Shown one piece after another: positions 57,370-64,000 of a stretch of 64,000 nucleotides of DNA (within the stretch, counting starts at the first letter, position 1; each line of letters opens with the position of its first letter). The position numbers and the translations under genes were made by a program. The notes under the pieces are model-generated. The model ran no database searches. It had not been told where the DNA came from and saw only the letters and a program-made list of their open reading frames with translations. Source of the DNA: Papilionanthe hookeriana x Papilionanthe teres (taxonomy: Eukaryota > Streptophyta > Magnoliopsida > Asparagales > Orchidaceae); assembly GCA_022702705.1 (NCBI GenBank), contig CM040429.1, positions 109,097,943 to 109,161,942 on the forward strand. Reading direction: 5' to 3'.

Positions 57370-57570
57370 GTAAGAGCTTCACTCCTATGCAAAAATTTTT
57401 GATTTTCACCATGGATTTCTTCTATATTGGAGAATTTTGAAAAATTTCGAAATGTGGAGAGAATACTTGGATGAATTTTATGAAAATTGATTTAAATGGA
57501 TTTTAGTTGTTGTAGGAAGCCTTCTTAGTAATATTTTGGAGTTTAGTTAAGATTTTTGCAAATTTCATAG
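57370..57570 (+). other. Candidate leader intron before the second post-pol ORF of C
   Basis: Donor TTG|GTAAGAG at 57370, acceptor TTTCATAG ending 57570, 201 bp, T-rich. Homologous by position, length and sequence to 5455-5654 in A (200 bp) and 62920-63127 in B (208 bp). The ATG follows 8 bp later. Confidence 0.55.
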
Positions 57571-57578
57571 ATCGAGAA

Positions 57579-58715
57579 ATGGCTCAACGACAAAGGCGAC
57601 GAAAAGATTATGACGAAACCCTATTCATTAATGCAAGAGCACAAACACGATATTTTTAAAACATACAAGCAAGAAAATGCATTCAAGATCGAGTTTTCAA
57701 GAATCCAGGAGGAGAAGTTGAGCGAATCATTCAGGAGCGAGGATGGGAAAATTTCTGTTTCGTTACCAAGAGAGCAGCTGTAGAAGTAGTAAAGGAATTT
57801 TATGCAAATTTAACACAGGCTGAATAAACGCTTATTATGAAATGCGAGAAACCTATACCAGCGAGTATGAAAATTTTGGAACTATGGAAGGACCACTGAA
57901 AGAGGTGATCGACTTTCTCACTGATGGGAAAGGAGTCTGGAAGATAAAGCAGCGAGAACGGGTAAATTTCCCTCTTTCTATGCTAAATGCAACCTCTAAA
58001 GCCTGGCATTATTTTATTTGTTCTACTTTGTTACCTACCTACCACCATAGTGAAGTAACAAGAGATAGAGCAGTTCTGAATTTCTGTATTCAGAACCAGA
58101 AGAGTATTAATGTGGGAAATGTTATATATAAAAACACATTAGCCACTGCTAGAAATGAAAGTGGAGGAGGACTAGGACATCTTGTTCTTATCTATGCACT
58201 TTGCCAATTATCTGGGGTAGAGGTAAGAGATGATGAGGAATGGATTGAACCTATGAAACCCCTTACTCAGGCTAATATAAAGAAATATGAATCCCACGAA
58301 GGATGGAGATGCGGGACGAGGGATTACGTACCTTCTTCAAGTAGAGATATACCCTCTACTAGTTATGAACCACCCCCTCAGTACACCACTCCTACCCTTC
58401 AAGATCTGATGAATGAATTAACTCTGAGTAGAAAGAGTTTTGAGTTATTTGGAGAAAATATGGAAAGAAGATTTGAGCATATAGATCAAAGGATCGGAGG
58501 CTTGGAGAGAAGACACAATTATGATAGCGAATATCTCCAGTGACATTCAGAATACGAAATTGCCTACTATGAAGCTGAACGTCGATATAGGAGTGGTGAT
58601 TTAGATGTTGTCTTTCCTGAGTACCCCCCGTTATTCACAATACCAGCCTGCTCAGCCTTCTCAGCCTGGAGAACAGGGAGATGACATAGTTTGGGATTTT
58701 AATGTAGAAGATTAG
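57579..58715 (+). pseudogene. Second env-position ORF of C, putative plant transposon protein family
   Basis: Starts MAQRQRRRKDYDETLF at 57579. Blocks: AAVEVVKEFYANLTQ, VIDFLTDGKGVWKI, SKAWHYFICSTLLP, EVTRDRAVLNFCIQ, INVGNVIYKN and GLGHLVLIYALC, then a Ser/Pro-rich linker and a coil (NMERRFEHIDQRIGG) ending in acidic FNVED. A TAA near 57657, a frameshift near 57830 that coincides with loss of the VRG-V-F segment, a TGA at 58541 and a shift near 58640 break it. It is the true counterpart of the single A ORF (5655) and B ORF (63130); the first C ORF is its paralogue. Confidence 0.7.
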
Positions 58716-60029
58716 AATCTTTTGTTTAGTTTGTTTGGTTTGTTTAGATTTGTTATTTTGGGAAACTTTATTATTTTGGATGTGATTATTCTGTACTTTC
58801 TAGAGACTATGAATGTTGGTATGTTTGTTTATGTTATGATGTTAGATTTCTTGTGTGTTAAATTAGTTGCAATTTTTTATATATATAGGATGTTAGTCTT
58901 TCTTTAATGTATTGTTTAAGTTTTAAATGTATGTGTAGTAATAGATTAAGTTTTCTTTGTTATGTTTGATACTTATTTTAAAATTTCATCCCTGCACTTT
59001 CTTCTAAATATCATATGTGGAAGAATACTAACAGTACAGGTTCTGTAAGTATTGAAAAGCCTGCAAAAACTTCAAAGAAAAGAAATACCTAAAGCCCAAA
59101 GGTATGATGAATTTCACTATATACTTTCCCTTTTTCACTATGTAGTATAGATAGAAAAATTTAAGTTTGGGGGAAGGTAAAAATACAAATTTAATTATTA
59201 AAATTGTTCTCAATTTCTATTTTCAAAAATTATTATTAAATGATTTTCTATAGTAGTTTTTCAATTCAATAAACATGAGTTACTTTATTTAATTATTATA
59301 TAAAGTTAAAGAAAATATTTCTAGTAATTCAATTAATTAATGAAATAAGATACTTGGTTAAAAGGAATAAGAATATAGTAAACTCTTTAAAGTAAGGAAA
59401 ACTATATTTTGAAATTAAAAATTCTTAAGTATTTAAGTGAAAAAGAAAAGATAGAAACTCAATGAAGTAAAGGCTATGAAATATATATAAGCAAAGAAAT
59501 ATTTTTAGTTTTAAATTTAGGAAGAGAAATTGAAGTTCAAAATTATTAACAGGCTATCCAGATACAGTAATCCTCACTTAAAAAAAGAAAAAGAAAAAGA
59601 AGGATTGAAAATCAATCCAAAAACAAAAAGAAAAGAAAAGAAAAGAAAAGAAAAACATAAAGTGAGGAGAAGCTTGAGGAGATGTCTTATCAAAAATTGG
59701 CTTTAATGGACTCAACCTAAAGGGTAAAACTTAATTATATTTCTAAACTTATATTTATGGATTAGTATTTTACTAAATAGTGTTTTCTTGAACTTCCTAT
59801 CATCTAAATATCTTAAGTAATTTACTCTTTTTAATATAGTCATTCCTGAAATAAATAGAAAGCTAGAAATCTTACACCTGATAACTAGATAATCTTATAT
59901 CTATAAAGTTAATTTAATTACTCAGAAATATTTATATTTAACTTTATTATAATGTTATTTAAATTTAATTCATATTATCCGAGTTGAAAAATTCTATTAC
60001 AGAAATCATTATTTTTATTTAGTATTAAA
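58716..60029. other. AT-rich 3' region of C with conserved blocks
   Basis: No coding frame. A PPT-like tract AAGTTTGGGGGAAGGTAA lies at 59163-59180, a conserved block (59530-59705) matches A 7560-7680, and a purine-rich (AAAAG)n-like stretch covers 59580-59655. Confidence 0.6.
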
Positions 60030-60049
60030 ATTACTTGAGGACAAGTAAT
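60030..60049 (+). promoter_or_regulatory. Hairpin upstream of the PPT, element C
   Basis: ATTACTTGAGGACAAGTAAT, 8-bp stem and AGGA loop, matching A 8005-8024 with a compensated outer base pair. Confidence 0.65.
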
Positions 60050-60053
60050 AATT

Positions 60054-60067
60054 AAGTTTGGGGATTT
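60054..60067 (+). other. Polypurine tract of element C
   Basis: AAGTTTGGGGATTT immediately before the 3' LTR start TGATCAC. Confidence 0.78.
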
Positions 60068-60245
60068 TGATCACAGAAAAATACATTAAGAAATTCATAT
60101 CTATTTTTGATGAAATTGCACTTTAAAGAAAGGTATTTTCTTTATTTTATTGCAGGAATAAAGATTTATAAGTGATGGAAGCAAAAAGCATGAAATGGAG
60201 CAAATTTGGATCAAAAAGGAGGAAATTCATGCAAATTGAACTAAG

Positions 60246-60420
60246 TTGCCGACGGCGAGATCGAGGCCGCCGACGGCGAGATCGTGAGGAGAATTTCTGA
60301 AGGAATTATAACTACCTCGCCGACAGCGAGCCCGAGCCCGCCGACAGCGAGATCGCTCGGTTTGAAGACCTTCTAGAAGCTTCGCTGACGGCGAGGTCGT
60401 TTCCCGCCAACGGCGAGACA
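60246..60420. repeat. Hairpin cassette in U3 of the C 3' LTR
   Basis: Six CGCCGACGGCGAG-type units, including CTCGCCGACAGCGAG and CCCGCCGACAGCGAG. Longer than in the 5' LTR because of a ~71-bp segment lost there. Confidence 0.75.
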
Positions 60421-60497
60421 GTTCAAAATGCATATACATTGAACCTGGACACTTTTTGAAGAGATGTTTAAGCACCCCTTGGACCTTTGCTTACCTC

Positions 60498-60505
60498 TAT
60501 AAATA
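60498..60505 (+). promoter_or_regulatory. TATA box of the C 3' LTR
   Basis: TATAAATA in ACCTCTATAAATAGAGGCC. The 5' LTR copy has a T-to-G change at the first base. Confidence 0.7.
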
Positions 60506-61637
60506 GAGGCCGAATTCTAGTCATTTGTGTGTGTCTTTCTAGTGTCTTTCTAGTGTCTTAAGTGTCATTTGTGTGTGTTCTTAAGTCTAATTTAGTGAAT
60601 TTGAGTGTGTTTAGTGAGTTCATTAGTTTAATTGAGTGCTATTTAGTTTGCTGTACTATAAGGAAAAGTCAAAGGAACTTCAAGGAGTCTGCTTGGGGAG
60701 GAAATTAAGATAAGTATCTTTGTTTATTGTTGTTAACTTTAAATGAAATCCATGCTTTGTTTTATTCCCATGCATTACGAGTAGTTTTCTTAGTCTTTCT
60801 CCTTGTTTATGAAAATTATGCGGATTGATGAAATTAAATAGAAGCACCTAATATAATATAAATAAATTGTGATAATTTTTACTTAAAACTTAATTTACTT
60901 TCAATCCGGCAATTGAGTTGTTAAAATATGTTGAATTATCAACTATAGTAAAAATTACATCCAATATTCAGGGAAGTCAAAAGCCTTGGAAGGCGGGTGC
61001 AAATAAATGGGAAAATTTTAATTATCGGAAGTAGAATTGGACATTTTAGTGTGACAGACTAAAATATTCAATTCGGTCCTATTGTTTGAGAGATGAAGTG
61101 TAGATGTTAGCCCTCAGGTGAGGGGAACGTGGGAGCTCTGAAGTGGCAGCTAGTATCCTTCCAGCCTAGCCGCAGATTTAGTAATCAAACATAGGATTAG
61201 TCAATGTTCTTTGCACCTGGACCAATGGGTAAAGAATAAAAATGCTCCTATTTGTCACAATACAATTTAAAAATTCTATTTAAAATTCATCATTCACTTA
61301 ATTTTCTAAAAACAAGGAGAAGGATACTTTTTCTGAATTATTTAAATCAACTTATTTCAAGCATTAGTTTACTTTAGTTTACTATAGTTACTTTGAATTT
61401 TCGTTCACTTTATTCGTAAGTAATTCCTTTAAATTTTGCTGATAACAAATCTGTTAAAAACTTCCCTGTGGGATCGATAACCAGGACTCCACTAGAGCCA
61501 TGTATTACTTGATACGATACGTATACTTGCGTAGAATCCACATTATACATTAAATCATATATCTATATTTAAAGCGGGATCAAGTTTTTGGTGCTGTTGC
61601 TATTAACATAATTTGCAAATATATAAAAAGTGGGTCA

Positions 61638-61642
61638 CAACT
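61638..61642. repeat. Target site duplication of C, right copy (CAACT)
   Basis: Identical to 21156-21160. The B sequence continues as CATAGTTATCTGTG. Confidence 0.93.
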
Positions 61643-62066
61643 CATAGTTATCTGTGTGCTTTACTTTATGTTTACTTTGTGTGCTTTGTTTGGTTTGTTT
61701 TTATGATTATGTGGTAGTATTTTGGAGAGATTGATTATAATGGTGTTTATTTTACATTAATTCACGACTTAAAAGAGTCAGAATGATAAATTTAGACATT
61801 TGGCATACCTGTGCAAATATGTGCACTGCCGGCTAAGCGCTGCCTGGTTGGCGCTTAAGCGCCGCAGTTAAGAAAAACATGATAAATGAATTTTTAGAAG
61901 CCAAAATAGTGGGAAGTGGTTTTAGAAGTTATTTTGGAGTTTTAAAACATCTAGGGTAAGTTATAGTACTTCCCATGTCTATAAAAAGACTCTGAATTAA
62001 GAGAAACACTTGCCCCAGTCCCTATATTCATTCCTGAGTCTTAAGAAGAGTGCTTTGAGTGTAAAA
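61643..62066. other. Element B spacer resuming after C
   Basis: Non-coding continuation of B. Contains a hairpin cassette GGCTAAGCGCTGCC and TTGGCGCTTAAGCGCC (61826-61867) and TATAAAAA at 61980-61987, 87 bp before the next ATG, the same cassette-TATA-ATG order as in A. Confidence 0.65.
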
Positions 62067-62348
62067 ATGTCTTCTTGGGAGAGTGAAATTAAGAAGAAGG
62101 AGGAAGCCATCAAGAAGAATTTTTTTAGTGAAAATGCGCAAGATTTATACAACAGATTCCTAGCAGTTAGTATTCAAGGTATTGCAGAAAGGATTGTAAA
62201 GATTGAAGCTAACGTGGAGTCAATTGAAGCAAAGGTAAATGAAACTAACTCTCATTTAGCGCATATTGGATGGAAACGTAAAATACAATTCAATCATACA
62301 AGTCATGTGGAAGAAACAGATAAGGCGATGTTTCTGAAAAATAAATGA
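62067..62348 (+). pseudogene. Small coiled-coil ORF after pol, element B
   Basis: Starts MSSWESEIKKKEEAIKKNFF at 62067; 93 residues to a TGA at 62346. The middle (ERIVKIEANVESIEAKVNET) is a clear heptad-type coil, followed by HIGWKRKIQFNHT. It aligns with A 4516-4877 and with the C-terminal coil of the first C ORF. A has KNKW where B has KNK then TGA, so the ORF probably once ran further. No known domain; function unknown. Confidence 0.55.
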
Positions 62349-63129
62349 TTAGAAGAAGAAGATGTGAGAGTTTTCAACCATTGCCTGTTTTATTAGTTTC
62401 ATATTCCAGATGGTTCAAATGGAACTAATGGTGGTTCTTTATAAATTCAACTTAATGGAGTTTGGAATTAATTTGATTATAGTCTAGTGTTGTTGCTTTA
62501 TGTGTTAAATGAAAGTTTGTGTTTATGTGAAATTTGTTTGGAATCGATGGAAATTTAAGTTTCTTTGGAGAATTAGAAAATTTTATAGGGGAGAAATGAT
62601 TATTTGAAGTGATTTAGGGTGATTAACCAAGGGGTTTAGTATATTTTTAAATTAATTGTGAAAATCAGGGTACTGGCACATAAGCACCAGAACTTAGGCG
62701 CTTAAGCTCTAGATTTTTGCAGCTAAGCGCTGATGCCTCGCGCTAAAGCGCTGGTTCGCAAAAATGAGTTTCTGCAGTTAAAAACCCAAAAATTGACATT
62801 TTTAACACACGTCCGTCACCCTCACCTCTCAAAATCGTGAAATAGGATTTAGGGCATCCTTAGATTGGATCAATTTATAGCCGATTTCAACGAGATTTGT
62901 CAGACTTGAATTCCTTGAGGTATGAGCAATACTCATAAGTAAAAATTTTCAATTTTCACCATATTTTTTGAGTACATTATTGAAAAATCTTAAAATCATT
63001 ATTTATGGTGAAATTTGAGGAAAAACAAGAGAAATTGCTTGGATTTAGTGGAAATTACATTTGGAAGTTAAATTAGTAAGTTTAATTTAATTTTGGAATT
63101 TATGGTTAATTTTTGTGATTTTTTTAGAG
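62349..63129. other. Element B spacer with hairpins and candidate leader intron
   Basis: No coding frame. Hairpin cassette at 62671-62756 (GGCACATAAGCACC, GGCGCTTAAGCTC, GCTAAGCGCTGATGCC, GCGCTAAAGCGC). Candidate intron 62920-63127, donor GAG|GTATGAG and acceptor TTTTTTTAG, 208 bp, homologous to those of A and C. Confidence 0.55.
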
Positions 63130-64000
63130 ATGGCTCCAAAGTCAAAGCTCTCAAAAGAAAAAGCAAAATTTGATTCCAACAAATTTGTTAGTGCGAGAGC
63201 AGAGAATCGATACGTCGACGCACTGTCGTCACGTAAATTGATTCCTGAACGAGTATTTAGTAAGACATGAAAAGTTATTGAGGATATGATTACTAGAAGG
63301 AATTGGAAGAATTACTGTTACTTCTCCGTTGTCGCTGTTGTTTCTGTGGTCAGAGAGTTTTATGCAAACTTGGCTGCAGCAGAAGAGAATTTGGTGAAGG
63401 TTAGAGGTGAACAAGTGCATTTTTCACCTGCGATAATCAATGTCTTCTACCACTTCCCTCCTGCATTGTTTTGTTTTTTTGCTAATTATCATTCTACTGA
63501 AAGAGAATTAGATGAGATCATATCTTTTCTGACTGATGGAAGTGGTTTATGGAAGATAACAGATGAAAGAAGAGTAAATTTGCAAGCCTCTAAGTTAAAT
63601 GCCATTTCAAAGGCATGACATTATTTTATCTCATCTAAATTGTTGGCTTCAAGTGATACTAGTGAAGTTATGAGGGAGAGAGCTATTTTGAACCATTGTA
63701 TTCAGTTAGGAAAACCTATTCATATAGGGACTATTATTTTTTATCATGTGATGAACAGTGCCAGATCTGCTACTACTTCAAGTATTGGATTTCAATCTTT
63801 AATTCACTTGATTTGTGAACGATCTAGTGTGAAGTTTGAAACGTGGGAGGAAGTTCTTTAGCTATTGAGACCTATTACAAGTGTGAATGTTGGTGCTTAC
63901 ACTGTACATTCAGAGTTTGGCCAGAGAGGAGGATTTAGAATTTCCATTGCTTTCGCTTCTGCTTCTACTTCTGCTGCTTCTACTTGACGTGACACTACTT
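63130..64000 (+). pseudogene. Env-position ORF of B, putative plant transposon protein family, cut by window end
   Basis: Starts MAPKSKLSKEKAKFDSNKFV at 63130 and stays in one frame to near the window end. Blocks: VVAVVSVVREFYANL, VRGEQVHFSPAIINVFY, IISFLTDGSGLWKI, SKA*HYFISSKLL, EVMRERAILNHCIQ, IHIGTIIFYHV and IGFQSLIHLIC. Stops at 63268 and 63616 (both TGA at conserved Trp), 63859 and about 63985. With no frameshift it is the least disturbed of the family in the window apart from these point stops. A Ser/Ala-rich linker begins at the edge. Confidence 0.7.

Larger units (their letters stand above)
21161..61637 (+). mobile_element. Element C: Athila-like LTR retrotransposon inserted in B and split by E
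   Basis: 5' LTR 21161-22673, primer site, gag and protease up to 24738; element E interrupts; then the rest of protease, RT, RNase H, integrase, two env-position ORFs, PPT and 3' LTR 60068-61637. CAACT at 21156-21160 and at 61638-61642 is a perfect 5-bp target duplication. The protease reads ...LQLADRL before E and ITYPKGVIEDV... after it, continuing as in A and B. Both LTRs carry the same landmarks. Without E the element is about 13.6 kb. Confidence 0.94.
60068..61637 (+). repeat. 3' LTR of element C
   Basis: 1570 bp, TGATCAC to GGGTCA, followed by the target duplication CAACT. Aligns with the 5' LTR end to end. Hairpin cassette 60246-60420, TATA box 60498, GTGGGATCGATAACC and TGATACGATACGTATACTTG near 61467-61533, and the primer-site relic at 61589-61601. 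Confidence 0.93.
12272..64000 (+). mobile_element. Element B: Athila-like LTR retrotransposon, interrupted by F and C, right end outside window
   Basis: 5' LTR 12272-14025, tRNA-Asp type primer site, gag, protease, RT, RNase H and integrase to 19197. The post-pol motif of B is split by solo LTR F and then by element C, and resumes at 61643 with a small ORF and an env-position ORF still running at the window edge. Removing F and C restores the motif order seen in A and C, which is strong evidence that both flanks belong to one element. B is the oldest layer of the nest. All of its genes are broken. Confidence 0.9.

Noticed and set aside
55489..58715. Reading the env-position ORFs as true retroviral envelope genes
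   Set aside because: No signal peptide, membrane segment or glycoprotein-like Cys pattern is visible; the blocks fit the putative plant transposon protein family instead.

Overview
The window is plant nuclear heterochromatin: AT-rich DNA made almost entirely of LTR retrotransposons of the Ty3/gypsy superfamily, nested inside one another. Nothing bacterial is present and I recognise no ordinary host gene. The organism is a seed plant, probably a flowering plant, because Athila-like and Tat/Ogre-like elements with tRNA-Asp and tRNA-Arg type primer sites are plant lineages. The species cannot be told from the sequence.

Layout. Element A (1-9826, + strand, left part outside the window) is an Athila-like element: broken pol, a small coiled-coil ORF, an env-position ORF of the putative plant transposon protein type, polypurine tract (PPT) and 3' LTR. 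Then comes about 2.4 kb of unassigned DNA with a ~64-bp minisatellite. Element B (12272 to beyond 64000) is a second Athila-like element with 5' LTR, tRNA-Asp primer site, gag and pol. It was hit twice just after pol: by F, a solo LTR on the minus strand (19215-21117), and 38 bp further on by C, a third Athila-like element (21161-61637) with a perfect 5-bp target duplication CAACT. C is split inside its protease by E (24739-51644), a Tat/Ogre-like element with ~7.2-7.3 kb LTRs and a second RNase H. The right part of C carries RT, RNase H, integrase, two env-position ORFs, PPT and 3' LTR. The tail of B resumes at 61643. So E lies in C, and C lies in B.

Function. In each element gag makes the particle, protease/RT/RNase H/integrase replicate and insert it, and the LTRs drive transcription. 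Every coding unit is broken by stops or frameshifts, so all copies here look non-autonomous. The best preserved pieces are the C reverse transcriptase and C integrase.

The main discovery candidate is in E. Downstream of integrase, where an envelope or extra ORF would sit, lies a degenerate but clearly recognisable AlkB-family 2-oxoglutarate/Fe(II) dioxygenase (about 41900-42741) closest to the plant ALKBH9/ALKBH10 RNA m6A demethylase group. Its HxD, distal His and RxxxxxR residues are all still present although the frame is broken four times. Other structural signals are hairpin cassettes that keep their pairing while changing sequence, a ~200-bp intron-like leader before the env-position ORF in all three Athila-like elements, a conserved hairpin next to the PPT, a PBS relic inside the C LTR, and an 82-bp tandem array that repeats a PPT-like tract in E.
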